Positions 34,543 to 44,009 of a stretch of DNA of 64,000 bases are shown one piece after another. The position numbers were made by a program, and so were the translations under genes. The notes beneath the pieces were generated by a model that worked only from the letters and a program-made list of their open reading frames with translations, was not told the origin of the DNA and searched no databases. Positions within the stretch are counted from its first letter, which is position 1. Each line of letters begins with the position of its first letter. The stretch comes from CAWAWP01 sp963841205. GTDB taxonomy: Bacteria; Chloroflexota; Ktedonobacteria; Ktedonobacterales; JADMIN01. The DNA lies in NCBI GenBank assembly GCA_963841205.1, contig CAWJCH010000025.1:93880-157879 (forward strand). Direction: 5' to 3'.

Positions 34543-35427
34543 AGCCTGTTGTGAACTCGATGTTTGCGCGGTGCTAGCATGCGGGGATGGACACCATCGT
34601 ACCGCCCCGCAAGCCCTACGCAAGCCCTACGCGAGCGACGTCAGCGACGACGAGTGGGCTTTCGTCGCCCCCTACCTGGCGCTGGTGCGCGAGGACGCCC
34701 CGCAGCGCCGCCACGACCTGCGTGCGGTCTTCAACGCCGCCCGCTGGATCGGGCACGCCGGCGCCCCCTGGCGTTGGCTGCCGCACGACCTGCCACCCCG
34801 GGACGTCGTCTACACGCAGACCCGCCGCTGGCTGCAGGCGGGCATCTTCGCGGCGCTCGTCGCCGACCGGCGCACGCTGCTGCGCGGGGCGGCGGGGCGC
34901 CGCGGCCAACCGAGCGCAGCGATCTGCGATGCCCGCACGCTGCAGGCGACCCCCCCCAGAGCGGCGCGCGGGCCGGCGACGACGGCCACCAGCGGCGCCG
35001 TGGCTCGAAGGTCCACGCGGCGGTCGAGACCCTCGGCCACCGGTTGGCCCTGCTCGTCACCCCGGCCAACGCCCAGGAGCGCGCCCAGGTCGACGAACTG
35101 GCGCGCCAGGTCCAGGAGGTGACCGGCGAGACGGTGGAGCTGGCGTACGTCGACCAGCGGGACACCGGCGAGCAGCCGGCGGCGGACGCCGCGGCGCACG
35201 GTAGCCGTCTGGCGGTGGTCACGCTGCCCGAGGCCCAGCATGGCTTTGTGCTGCTGCCGCGCCGCTGGGTCGTCGAGCGCGATTTCGCCTGGACCGCGCG
35301 CTTCCGTCGGCTCGCCCGCGACGAGGAACGCCTGCCGCACGTGCTGGCGGGGCTGCACTGCATCGCCTTCGCCTGCCTCATGCTGCACCGCTTGATCCCT
35401 GTGCTGCTAGTTCGCAACACGCTCTAG
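34539..35427 (+). mobile_element. IS5-family element with degenerate ends
   Basis: Left end CTAGAGCCTGTTGTGAACT (34539-34557) and right end AGTTCGCAACACGCTCTAG (35409-35427) are inverted repeats with two mismatches, and CTAG marks both borders. The single transposase gene inside is frameshifted. The left border coincides with the hsp20 stop. Confidence 0.82.
34587..35427 (+). pseudogene. IS5 transposase, frameshifted twice
   Basis: The protein starts MDTIVPPRKPYASDVSDDEW and shows RHDLRAVFNAARWIGHAGAP, DDGHQRRRGSKVHAAVETLG and the last catalytic part RRWVVERDFAWTARFRRLAR. Two events break it: a tandem duplication of AAGCCCTACGC at 34611-34632 (11 bases), and one extra C in a run of seven at about 34950-34956. 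Removing both would give one open reading frame of normal IS5 length. Confidence 0.82.
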
Positions 35428-35488
35428 GGTGTGCGTCCCGCGTCGCGCCGAGTCTGGCGCCGCGCCGGGGGGGTGGCAGCTCGCGCGC

Positions 35489-35517
35489 TTTACTTGAAGC
35501 CGCCGAGGTGGTATGCT
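35489..35517 (+). promoter_or_regulatory. Probable promoter of the T-box transcript
   Basis: TTTACT at 35489-35494, a 17-base spacer and TATGCT at 35512-35517. It precedes the leader by a few bases. Confidence 0.5.
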
Positions 35518-35519
35518 GT

Positions 35520-35772
35520 GGGTGAAGGCGAGGAGCGGGACGAGTACCCGGCAGACCGCAACAGCGAGGGGCGACCACCGACGTGGTGGATGAGAGTTGC
35601 CCCGGCAGATGCGCCGGCGAAGACCACCCGCCAGCCCGGCCCTTGAACTTGCACCGAGCGGTGCGATGGTAGGGGACCGCGGTTTGGCCCCGTTAGCGGC
35701 CACCAAAGAGGGCGCGATCCGTGTGAATGCCGGGCGTGCCGAACGTGGGTGGAACCACGAGAGGTTTGTTGC
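35520..35772 (+). promoter_or_regulatory. T-box leader, probable threonine specifier
   Basis: The T-box motif GTGGGTGGAACCACG (35745-35759) is unmistakable: it pairs with the uncharged tRNA acceptor end. A Stem I with an AGTA S-turn (GAGTACCC near 35543) precedes it, and in GCGAAGACCACCC the specifier-like ACC (35623-35625, threonine) sits before a purine. It would read the charging of tRNA-Thr and control the genes up to thrS. Confidence 0.82.
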
Positions 35773-35773
35773 A

Positions 35774-35818
35774 ACCCTTTCGTCCCTTGGCGGGCGGAAG
35801 GGCTTTTTGTTGGGATCG
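35774..35818 (+). terminator. Terminator of the T-box leader
   Basis: CCCTTTCGTCCC pairs with GGGCGGAAGGG, then CTTTTTGTT. Antitermination competes with this stem when uncharged tRNA binds the T-box. Confidence 0.7.
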
Positions 35819-35870
35819 AGCACCTTCGTCCTCATCATTCTCAACATTTTTGTGGAAAGGTCGCGCCATC

Positions 35871-35954
35871 ATGCGGCGTCACCGGTCGCTCAGCACAGCA
35901 AAAGGACTGCGGTTCCGCCGGCTCACCACCGGCGGCGCCACCCGACGCGCCTAG
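35871..35954 (+). CDS. Possible 27-aa basic peptide directly after the T-box
   Basis: ATG 35871 with GGAAAGG about 9 bases upstream opens a short basic reading frame (MRRHRSLSTAKGLRFRRLTT...) ending in TAG at 35952. It lies directly after the T-box terminator. It may be a leader or a chance frame; no family is visible. Confidence 0.25.
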   Translation: MRRHRSLSTAKGLRFRRLTTGGATRRA

Positions 35955-36015
35955 CCTCCCAGTGGAGCGGCGTCCGGTGCCTGCGTGGTTCGTGGCTGAG
36001 ACGAGGAGCGAAACG

Positions 36016-36378
36016 GTGATTCCCATGATGGCTCGTCGGAGACGAGATGGCTCGGTGGCGCCGCTGGGTCGGTGGCCCGCAGCGGTGAGCGAGCTTGGCG
36101 GAGCGTGCCGGTCCGCCTTGGAGGCCGAGTTGGGCGCGGTGAGCGGGGCGCTCGCGTGTGATCCTGACTCGGCTGCTCTGCTGCTCGATGGTGTGATATG
36201 GCGCATCGCGGCGGAGTGGTTCCTTTCGCGCGGGCTGTCGGTTCCAGCGGCCGAGCAGCTGCTGGGGCGGCTGGGCGATGAAGCTGCGCCTCTCGCCTGG
36301 CGGCTGCGGCTCGCGCTGCGCGCCCCCGACGTGCGCGCCCGCCTCGTGGCCGCTGAGCAGTGTTTGCGTGATTTGTGA
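36016..36378 (+). CDS. Unknown 120-aa helical protein between T-box and thrS
   Basis: From GTG 36016 (GAGGAG upstream) the protein is largely helical, Ala/Leu/Arg-rich and without membrane segments: SALEAELGAVSGALACDPDS, VIWRIAAEWFLSRGLSVPAA, LAWRLRLALRAPDVRARLVA. ATG 36025 is an alternative. I do not recognise a family. It is followed 203 bases later by thrS; that gap holds an imperfect hairpin (CTCATCCC...GGGATGAG) but no gene. It shares the T-box transcript if no other promoter exists. Confidence 0.45.
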   Translation: MIPMMARRRRDGSVAPLGRWPAAVSELGGACRSALEAELGAVSGALACDPDSAALLLDGVIWRIAAEWFLSRGLSVPAAEQLLGRLGDEAAPLAWRLRLALRAPDVRARLVAAEQCLRDL

Positions 36379-36581
36379 GTGACGAAACGCGGATTGCATG
36401 GGGGTGTAAAGGACACCGTGTTCGCGCCCTACACGGTGGGCTCATCCCATGTGCGTCATTGCGACACGCGGGATGAGTCGTAGCGCGCGGGCCGAGAAGG
36501 TCTGAATCCTTCGTTTCGCTCCGTACACCTCCGGTAGACTCCGTGTTATACCGTCTCCTTCCCTGAGAAAGGTTGACCTCT

Positions 36582-38390
36582 ATGTCTGTCGAACAAGAAT
36601 TGGCCTCGTCGGTGGCGTACACGCCGTTGCAGCGGATGCGCCACAGCGCCGCGCACGTGATGGCGGAGGCGGTGCAAGACCTCTTCCCAGGCGCGAAGTT
36701 CGCCATCGGGCCGGCGATCGAGGACGGGTTCTACTACGATATGGACCTGCCGCGCCCGCTGACGCCGGACGATCTGCCCGCCATCGAGGAGCGCATGCGG
36801 CAGAGCATCGCCGCGAAGCACCCCTTTGTGCAAAGTCGGTGGCCGCGCGAGCAGGCGCTGGCCTACTTCCGCGAGCGGAACCAGCCGTATAAGGTGGAGA
36901 TCATCGAAAACCTGCCGGATGCCGAGGTGGGCATCTACCAGCAGGGCCCGTTCCTCGATCTCTGCCGCGGCCCGCACGTCGAGAACACGGGGCAGATCGG
37001 CCCTTTCAAGCTCCAGCGCGTGGCCGGGGCATACTGGCGCGGCGACGAGCATCGCCCGATGCTGCAGCGGCTCTACGGCACGGCGTGGTTCACGCAGGAA
37101 GAGCTCGACGCCTACCTTGAACGGCTCGAGGAGGCCGCGCGGCGCGACCATCGTCGGCTGGGCAAGCAGCTCGAGCTGTTCATGGTGAGCGACGAGATCG
37201 GGGCGGGTTTGCCACTCTGGCTGCCGAAGGGTGCAACGGTGCGCCGGCTGCTGGAGGAGTACATCCTCGGCGTTGAGCGGGCGCAGGGCTATCAGCACGT
37301 CTATACTCCCGCGCTGGCGAAGGTGGATCTCTACAAGACGTCGGGGCACTGGGAGCACTACAAGGACTCGATGTATCCGCCGATGGAGATGGAGAGCGGC
37401 GAGGAGTTGGTGCTGCGCCCGATGAACTGCCCGCACCACATCCAGATCTATGCCTCCAAGATGCGCTCGTACCGTGACCTGCCGATCCGTATCGCGGAGC
37501 TGGGGACGATGTATCGCTTCGAGCGCTCCGGCGAGCTGTCGGGGCTCTCGCGGGTGCGGGCGATGACGTTGAATGATGCCCATATCTTCTGCACGCCGGA
37601 GCAGATGCTGGGCGAGTTCGTCCAGGTGGTGCGGCTGATCGAGGATGCCTATCGCGTTATGGGCTTCAAGGAGTACAGCTATCGCCTCTCGCTGCGCGAC
37701 CCGAACGACAAGGTGAAGTTCGTGGATAACGAGGCGATGTGGCAGTCGTCGGAGGCGGCGCTGCGGCAGGCGCTGGACTCGCTCGGTGTGCGCTACTATG
37801 AGAGCTTCGGCGACGCGGCTTTCTACGGTCCGAAGGTGGACGTGCAGGTGGCGAACGTGCTCGGCAAGGACGAGACGATCTCGACGGTGCAGCTTGACTT
37901 CACGCTACCGGAGCGCTTCAAGCTAGAGTACATCGGCGAGGACGGCCAGCCGCACCGCCCGGTGATGATCCACCGCGGGGTGCTCTCGACGATGGAGCGC
38001 TTCATGGCGTTCCTTATCGAGAACTACGCGGGCAACTTCCCGGTCTGGCTGGCGCCGGTGCAGGCGGTGGTGATCCCGATCTCCGACGAGCGCCACCTGG
38101 ACTACGCCAACCGCGTCGCCGACGAGCTGCGCCGCGCGAGTTTGCGTGTGGAGGTGGACGCGCGGAAGGAGCGCATGAACTCGAAAGTGCGCGACGCACA
38201 GTTGCAAAAGGTGCCGTATATGCTCGTGGTCGGCGATAAGGAGGCCGAGAGTGAGGCGGTATCGTTGCGCCTGCGTACAAACGAGAACGTCGGCTCGGTG
38301 CCGCTGGCGGAGTTTGTGGCGACGGCGAAGCGCTATAACGACGAGCGCAGCCCGGAGCTGTGGCCGGCGGTGGTAGTGCCGCAGAACTAG
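36582..38390 (+). CDS. thrS: Threonyl-tRNA synthetase without TGS domain
   Basis: ThrRS charges tRNA-Thr and edits Ser-tRNA-Thr. The 602-residue protein starts directly with the editing domain (RHSAAHVMAEAVQDLFPGAK, then IGPAIEDGFYYDMDL), so the N-terminal TGS domain of about 60 residues found in many bacteria is absent. The class II core has YTPALAKVDLYKTSGHWEHY, MNCPHHIQIYASKMRSYRDL, YRFERSGELSGLSRVRAMTL and the anticodon domain near VVIPISDERHLDYANRVA. AGAAAGG precedes ATG 36582. The T-box about 760 bases upstream fits its regulation. Confidence 0.94.
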   Translation: MSVEQELASSVAYTPLQRMRHSAAHVMAEAVQDLFPGAKFAIGPAIEDGFYYDMDLPRPLTPDDLPAIEERMRQSIAAKHPFVQSRWPREQALAYFRERNQPYKVEIIENLPDAEVGIYQQGPFLDLCRGPHVENTGQIGPFKLQRVAGAYWRGDEHRPMLQRLYGTAWFTQEELDAYLERLEEAARRDHRRLGKQLELFMVSDEIGAGLPLWLPKGATVRRLLEEYILGVERAQGYQHVYTPALAKVDLYKTSGHWEHYKDSMYPPMEMESGEELVLRPMNCPHHIQIYASKMRSYRDLPIRIAELGTMYRFERSGELSGLSRVRAMTLNDAHIFCTPEQMLGEFVQVVRLIEDAYRVMGFKEYSYRLSLRDPNDKVKFVDNEAMWQSSEAALRQALDSLGVRYYESFGDAAFYGPKVDVQVANVLGKDETISTVQLDFTLPERFKLEYIGEDGQPHRPVMIHRGVLSTMERFMAFLIENYAGNFPVWLAPVQAVVIPISDERHLDYANRVADELRRASLRVEVDARKERMNSKVRDAQLQKVPYMLVVGDKEAESEAVSLRLRTNENVGSVPLAEFVATAKRYNDERSPELWPAVVVPQN

Positions 38391-38472
38391 CCACAGCGGA
38401 CGCGGAGATCGCTGCGGCAGAAGCGAAGCGGGGTCAGTGGAGGCCGATCTCGCCTCGCTTCTGCGCTTCTTA

Positions 38473-39681
38473 GTTGCGTCGTTCCTCAATACTGGTCCGA
38501 AACGTGCAGATGCGGGCAGGCAGCGAGGTGTCCTATGCCGAAGCATCTTGCCGCTCGCCCAGCCCGCAATGAGACCGAAGCACGCCAGGTGCGCAAACTC
38601 GCCCGGAGCGCCCATGCGCCTGCGGACTGGATCTTTCACGCCAAGCTGGTGGTCCGCAGCTGGCAGGGAGAGCGCACGCGCCCGATCGCCGAAGCGCTCG
38701 GCTGCAATCCGCAGACCGTACGCGAACGGCTGCAGGCCTTCAACGACCGAGGCCTCGACGGCCTCGGGATGCAGCCCGGCTCCGGCCGCAAACCGCGACT
38801 GACGGAGGAGGAGCGCAGCGTGATCCTGGCCGTGGTCAAACGCCCTCCCCCCGGCAAGGCCACCGACGAGGGCACGGGCGAACTCGCCGCGCCCGATCCG
38901 GAGGGCGAGCCGGAGTGGACGCTCGACACCCTGACCGCCGCCGCCCAGGAGCGCGGCATCCAGGTGGCACGCAGCCAGGTGCGCCGCATCTTTCGGCGCG
39001 AAGGCATGCGCTGGGGCCACACGCGCTCATGGGCCACGAGCAAGGATCCCCACTTCGCCCCAAAAGAGCGCCGATCGTCGCCCTCTCCACCCAGCCACCC
39101 GAGGGGGCGACGGTCCTCAGTGTGGACGAACTTGGCCCCGTAACCCCGCGCAATTTCCCGCCCGCCCCTGGCTGGTCACCAACCGGACATCGCCTCAAGG
39201 TCCCGCTGGACGACGCACGCGGACTCGACAAGGTCTGGGTCTCTGGCCGCCCGGTGCATCCGTGATGGGCAGACCCTGACGCAAACGGCGCCGTCACGCA
39301 AGACGGCTGGCTCTCTCGCCCTCCTGCAAAGGCTCGACCGGGGCGATCCCCACGGGGACCTCCACCGCATCGCCGACCAGCTCGCCAGTCACAGCAGCGG
39401 CCGGATGCGCGACTGGCTGGCAGACCACCCGCGCATCCGGCACGCCTTCATCCCGGTTGGCGCCTCCTGGCTCACCCTGATCGAAGGGTGAAGGAAGAAC
39501 TTCCGCCGCAAGGCGTTCGCGGGCGTCTCGCTCGCCGATGCCAACGCCATCGCGTACGCCACCCGCCTCGCCACCGCCCAGCTCAACCGTCACGCCCGCC
39601 CGTGGATCGGGGGACGCCCCGCCCCGCCACACCGCCAGTTGCGGCGCTGCTTCGAATATCGCCTTTGAGGAACGACGCAAC
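38473..39681 (+). mobile_element. IS630-family element with perfect ends and TA duplication
   Basis: GTTGCGTCGTTCCTCAA (38473-38489) and its complement (39665-39681) form perfect 17-base inverted repeats, flanked by TA on both sides (38471-38472 and 39682-39683), the IS630 target duplication. The transposase inside is broken. It lies after thrS. Confidence 0.92.
38535..39668 (+). pseudogene. IS630 transposase, multiple breaks
   Basis: The N-terminal DNA-binding part is continuous for about 190 residues (KLVVRSWQGERTRPIAEALG, RLQAFNDRGLDGLG, RSQVRRIFRREGMRWGHTRS). The frame changes near 39065, after which TVLSVDELGPVTPRNFPPAP carries the first acid. A further shift near 39260 and a TGA in VGASWLTLIEG (near 39490) break the rest, with RKNFRRKAFAGVSLADANAI at the end. 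It cannot be active as sequenced although the IS ends are perfect. Confidence 0.82.
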
Positions 39682-39710
39682 TAGAACCTGCACGGGGATT
39701 CACCGCCAGC

Positions 39711-40286
39711 CTACACGCCCTGGCGCAATCCTTCCTCGATCGCGGTCATGTGCTCAGTCGCATGCCCCGCCCTTCCGGCGAAGAAGTCGCCGGGGGTCTG
39801 GTCGCCGACGACGGTGGGCAGTGGGGCGACCAGCTGATCGTCGGTGAATTGGCGCAGGAGCTCCAGGGTGTCCCGCCGCGCTGCCTGGTACTCCGCCGCG
39901 AGCAGCTCCAGGCGGTCGTCGCGGTGCGCGTCTACGTAGGCTTGATTGACGTCGGCGACGGCCAGTTCCAGCCGCTGCTGCTCGTCCGGGGTCAGCACGT
40001 CCCAATCGCCCAGGATGGCCGGCAGCGGCATGCCCGCCGGGTACTGCAGGCGCAAGAGCGCGTCCCGCGTCTCGCCGGCGAGGGCGCTACGCAGCAAGCG
40101 CTGCATGTTGCGCTCACTTCTCGCCAGGTGCGCCAAATGATCCTTGGCGCGCCACGGGGCTGCTCCGGGGGCGTCACTCGGCGTCGCCGGGCGCTCCAGG
40201 TCTTGCGGGCTCAGCCCGTGGAAAAACGCCAGGACCTCCGTCTGCGACGCCGTAAGGCCGTCCAGAATCTCCGCGCGCGTGGGCAT
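39711..40286 (-). CDS. DinB/maleylpyruvate-isomerase-like four-helix protein
   Basis: From ATG 40286 (GGAGG upstream) the 191-residue protein is helical with the DinB-like metal-site pattern: KDHLAHLARSERNMQRLLRS and late GHATEHMTAIEEGLRQ, with histidines that may bind a divalent metal. The family includes thiol-dependent transferases and many uncharacterised stress proteins. The start is firm. The reaction is unknown. A fragment of an IS5-type gene lies upstream on the other strand. Confidence 0.72.
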   Translation of the reverse strand: MPTRAEILDGLTASQTEVLAFFHGLSPQDLERPATPSDAPGAAPWRAKDHLAHLARSERNMQRLLRSALAGETRDALLRLQYPAGMPLPAILGDWDVLTPDEQQRLELAVADVNQAYVDAHRDDRLELLAAEYQAARRDTLELLRQFTDDQLVAPLPTVVGDQTPGDFFAGRAGHATEHMTAIEEGLRQGV

Positions 40287-40417
40287 GAAGAACCTCCGAG
40301 AAATCAGCGGGAAACACAAGGACTGTCCGGACGACTCCGCCGGGCCGAGCGACGATTGGCAAAACGGTACCGTAGAGACGGTACCGAAACACTGCTGGGA
40401 TGATATAGCGTGCCTGC

Positions 40418-40500
40418 ATGCACGGGATTCATCTCACCGACCGGCGATGGGCCTTGATTCAGCCGGTCCTCCCACGTCTTGCCCTCGCGCGCTCGATTTC
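40418..40500 (+). pseudogene. N-terminal remnant of an IS5-type transposase
   Basis: The frame MHGIHLTDRRWALIQPVLPR is the typical beginning of IS5-family transposases. It ends after about 25 residues, and no further part is seen in the following 90 bases before the peptidase E remnant. Confidence 0.55.
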
Positions 40501-40596
40501 GTTGGGGTACGGCGCGCGTGGTCGATGTACGAGGCGGTGTACGAGGCATGATCGTTTCACCCAGCTGGAGCACGAACGGCTCAGGGCGGCATCAGG

Positions 40597-41267
40597 CTAC
40601 TCCTGGGTAAACAGCTTCCAGTGCCCCTCGGAGATGACGTCGACGACGCCGTCGATCACTCTGTATGGCGGTCTGATCGTCAATCGCGTATGCCGGTATT
40701 GGTATCCCGGCGGCCCATTTTTCTGCTTCGGCCAAGGAATTGTCTGGTATATCAGGGTTATCCAGGTGCGGAATCAACGTAAAGTCGACCAGTCCCAGCA
40801 TTCTGTCGCTGCTGGTGGCGCAGTTGAGGGTCGTCGTAGACTCCGATGGGAGGGGTGACCACCATACTCCCTCCGCTCAGCCCCACATAGACTGCCTCGC
40901 GCCGCAGCGTCGGCAAGAGGTCCGCCAATCCCGATTGCCACATCCAATAGCACAGATAAAACACCTCACCTCCTCCAACCAGCAGGGCGTCAACCTCTTG
41001 GACCAGAGGGACCCAATTCTCTTTCTTGATACTGGGGAGAGCGGTGAGCTCCAGCACGCCCAACGACTTCCACCCCAATTCGCAAAAGGGGCTCTTGGCC
41101 ACTCCGTGGATCAGCCGGTAGACTCCGGCAAGACCGCCGGGGTAGGCGTACCACGCAGTGGGAATGACGAGGGCGCTGGACTCGGCGATCGGTTTGCCCA
41201 GCAGATCAACCAGGGCGTGACGAATGCTGTCGTTGCTGATGCCAGACGAGGTGAGCAGAAATTTCAT
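40597..41267 (-). pseudogene. Peptidase E (family S51), frameshifted
   Basis: Peptidase E cleaves N-terminal Asp dipeptides. The N-terminal part is intact: MKFLLTSSGISNDSIRHALV, GGEVFYLCYWMWQSGLADLL and the nucleophile region YVGLSGGSMVVTPPIGVYDD. Near 40800 the frame changes; LGLVDFTLIPHLDNPDIPDN follows in another frame with the catalytic His region, and a second shift near 40660 leads to the true end VIDGVVDVISEGHWKLFTQE. Two indels thus break an otherwise good gene. Confidence 0.8.
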
Positions 41268-41286
41268 CTACTGTCCGGCCAGGATA

Positions 41287-41644
41287 CCCCTGCCTTCAGG
41301 CAGGGGGAGGAATGGCCGTCTCCTTTCGTGCTACTCGTACTTCCCCTTGTGCACGCCTGTGCGAGAATGAGAAACTACCACGCGGAGTAACCGCGAGCGT
41401 CGTACCTACCGCTGGCAACAGCGCGAGACAGCGGCCGCAAGGCCGGGGAGACGGTGGGGGTCTCTGGTACGTCGACGGGCCGGACCGCCCCACGCTGGTG
41501 GTCAACCGGCCTCCCGATGCGAACCGGGGAGGGGATGCGGAGGAACCTGGGACGACAGGCAGAGGCAACGCTCCCTGAAGGCGACGGGGTGATCCTCCCC
41601 AGTTGCAAGCCCCTAGCTTTAGCGATGGGGGTAGTTGACGTTAC
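41287..41644 (+). mobile_element. IS605-type ends without a transposase gene
   Basis: The left end has CCCCTGCC/GGCAGGGG with a TTCA loop (41287-41306), and the right end CCCCTAGCTTTAGCGATGGGG with GTAGTTGACGTTAC near 41644. The 300 bases between them have no recognisable protein; they may encode only the structured RNA part of the element. It is similar in build to the 16.1-kb copy but the inner sequence differs. Confidence 0.55.
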
Positions 41645-41786
41645 CTCTCCTTGCCGATGGAATGAGAGTCGGAAGTCTCCTCCAGACTTTCTCTGTGATC
41701 CAGAAGCAGAACTCCCCCAGAACGGAACGACTGCGTCTCTACCAACGTGAGTCGTATGCTTTCCGGAACGTCGTGATCACAAGAAG

Positions 41787-42299
41787 TCAGAACTGGTAGC
41801 GGGTTTGGCTCCACTGGTCGCCCCTGGCGGAGGCGAAGATCTTGGTGGGCGTGACCGCGAACAGCAGAAGCGGTTCCCCGGTGCTTTCATCCCATAAGAC
41901 CCCGTTGCGCAGCTGGATGGGCCAGCCCTCGCCCCACAAGGTGGCCTGCTGCTGGTAGAAGCGTTCGTGTGCGGCTGTGTCGGTGCATGGGGCGGCATCA
42001 CCTTCGACCACGATGTCGAGGCCGGTGGCCAGGTGGTTGTTGCCGGTCGTCAGCACCACATGCGGGTTCCCCCGAAGGTTCTTGAGCTTCTGGGCGATGC
42101 TACCCGTCCCGAAGTAGAGGGTCTCTTCGAGCCAGGCGGCTGCGACGGGCGTGACGTGCGGGCGTCCATCGGCTCGCACCGTCGAAAGCCAAAAGACCTC
42201 AGCGGTCTCGAGGACGCGACGGGTCTCCGCCCACGGAGTCGCCACGTTGTCTGGTGAACCACTGTGTGCCCGGTCGATGGTCGTGATAGGGTCCGGCAT
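41787..42299 (-). CDS. Pyridoxamine-5'-phosphate-oxidase-like (PPOX) flavin protein
   Basis: From ATG 42299, preceded by AGGAGG, the 170-residue protein has the split-barrel PPOX pattern: EVFWLSTVRADGRPHVTPVA, AAWLEETLYFGTGSIAQKLK then NPHVVLTTGNN. Such proteins bind FMN or F420 and reduce small substrates. The group that matches here is the F420/FMN-dependent PPOX class. An in-frame earlier ATG is less likely because of the strong ribosome binding site at 42299. Confidence 0.8.
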   Translation of the reverse strand: MPDPITTIDRAHSGSPDNVATPWAETRRVLETAEVFWLSTVRADGRPHVTPVAAAWLEETLYFGTGSIAQKLKNLRGNPHVVLTTGNNHLATGLDIVVEGDAAPCTDTAAHERFYQQQATLWGEGWPIQLRNGVLWDESTGEPLLLFAVTPTKIFASARGDQWSQTRYQF

Positions 42300-42595
42300 G
42301 CTCAGTCCTCCTGTTGCTCGTGCACGGATGCCAACTGATGTCACCAGGCCATGGGTCCTACATGACCCAACCTCTGATGCATCGGTCTGCCGCTCAACTC
42401 TCATGAGAAGGGTGGTGATGCCTGTCTTTTGTCGTTGGAGAGGATGGTGATAGGGCGGTTATCACTATCTGATGGCTAGAACAAATATACGGTACCCACC
42501 TCCTGCGGTCAAGGGGAACCGAAAGGTACCTATGGACACGAATGGGTCTATGCTCTGCATCTCGTCATAAACCCGACGTACCCGACGCAACGTCT

Positions 42596-42682
42596 TCTCT
42601 CTTGCTCTTTTGCCATCTCAGACTTCCGCAGCGCCCTGCCAAACACGCTCTCAGAGTCGCAGAGGGGGGCGCCTGAGACCTA
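42596..42682. repeat. Direct repeat of about 87 bases, left copy
   Basis: The first 69 bases (42596-42664) are identical to 43866-43934; the rest differ by one indel and one change. The two copies flank the IS630-type pseudogene. The sequence itself has no gene that I recognise. Confidence 0.85.
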
Positions 42683-43865
42683 GTGTCGGTTCAAAGTGGG
42701 TAAGCGAGAATGTGGTATCCTCGCCGGTATGAGACCTCCTATTTTTGTGCGTCCCCTCACGGACGCCGAGCGTACGGGCGTGACCGCGGCGGCGCTCGAA
42801 GGACACCGTTGTCTTGCGGCGCTGCCAGATCCTGCTGGCCAGCGCCCGCGGCGAGCGCGCGCCCCGCATCGCCGAGCAGGCGGGCTGCGACGACCAAACG
42901 GTGCTTGCAGCGCTGCACGCCTTCAACGCGCGTGGGCTCGACGCGTTGCGCCAGGGCTCCTCGCGGGCCCACCATCCCCGTCCGCAAGCCTTCCCCGGCG
43001 AACGCGCCGAGCAGTTGCGCGCGCTCTGCACCGCAGCCCGCGCGAGTTCGGCCACCCCACCAGCGTGTGGACCTGGAGCTCGCCGCCGCGGTGAGCTGCG
43101 CCCAGGGGCTGACGGCGACCCAGGTCAGCGGCGAGACGATTCGCCTCACGCTGAAGCGCCTGGGCCTGAGCTGGATGCGCGCCAAGCAAGGGATCACCAG
43201 CCCCGACCCGGAGTACGCCCGAAAAAAAGGCGCCGCGACCGTCTGATCGCGCTGGCCACAGCGCACCCCGACGGGCGCTGGGCTTTGCCGATGAGGTGTG
43301 GTGGAGCCGGTTGGCCCAGCCATTCCTGCACGCCTGGGCCGAAGCGGACCACCCGCTGCGCCTGGTGGAACAGACGGTCGCCAAACACGATCCCGACCCC
43401 AAAGCCATGGCCTGCTACGGCGTCTTGCTGCGGCGCGCCCAGCAGGACGAAGCGGTCTGGCTGCGCTTCGTGGACGGCCGCCCCGTCAGCGCGCTGACGA
43501 CCCCGTTCCTGGACTGGTGTTGCGGCAAACTCGCGGCGCAAGGCGTGCCGGTCTGGGTGCTGATCTGGGACAACGCCTCCTGGCATGTCAGCAAGGCGGT
43601 GCGCGCCTGGATCCGTGCCCACAACCGTCAGGTCACGCGCCAAGGCCAGGGTGTCCGCATCCTCGCCTGCTACCTGCCGGTCAAGAGTCCCTGGCTCAAC
43701 CCGATTGAGCCCAAGTGGGTCCACAGCAAACGCGCGATCGTCGAGCCCACCCGTTTGCTCAGTGCTCACGAGGTGGCCGAGCGCGTCTGCGCCTAGCACG
43801 GCTGTGCCCACGAGCCTCACCTCACGCTACCTGACCATTCGCCGACAAGGCCAGTTAGACCACTC
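42683..43865 (+). mobile_element. IS630-type element between 87-base direct repeats
   Basis: The borders are inferred: TGTCGG near 42683 and GCCGACA at 43842-43848 resemble inverted ends, but only weakly. The transposase inside is badly broken. Confidence 0.5.
42720..43796 (+). pseudogene. IS630 transposase, broken in several places
   Basis: Pieces in all three frames match an IS630 enzyme: MRPPIFVRPLTDAERTGVTA, RRCQILLASARGERAPRIAE with its helix-turn-helix, ETIRLTLKRLGLSWMRAKQG, and the catalytic part with VWVLIWDNASWHVSKAVRAW and SPWLNPIEPKWVHSKRAIVE. At least four frame changes lie between 42790 and 43300. The last 500 bases (43296-43796) are continuous. Confidence 0.8.
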
Positions 43866-43953
43866 TCTCTCTTGCTCTTTTGCCATCTCAGACTTCCGCA
43901 GCGCCCTGCCAAACACGCTCTCAGAGTCGCAGAGCGGGGGCGCGTGAGACCTA
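43866..43953. repeat. Direct repeat of about 87 bases, right copy
   Basis: See the left copy at 42596-42682. TCTCTCTTGCTCTTTTGCC begins both. Confidence 0.85.
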
Positions 43954-44009
43954 ACCTCCTACGCCTTTCCCTACGGGGCGACGGGCCGCGAGGGGATGGT
44001 ATTGGCGAT

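Noticed and set aside
41312..41578. 88-codon frame inside the 41.3-kb IS605 remnant
   Set aside because: It covers the structured end of the element, has no family match and probably reflects GC-rich sequence only.
42596..43953. The 87-base repeats as a target-site duplication
   Set aside because: IS630 elements duplicate TA only; the repeats are far too long.
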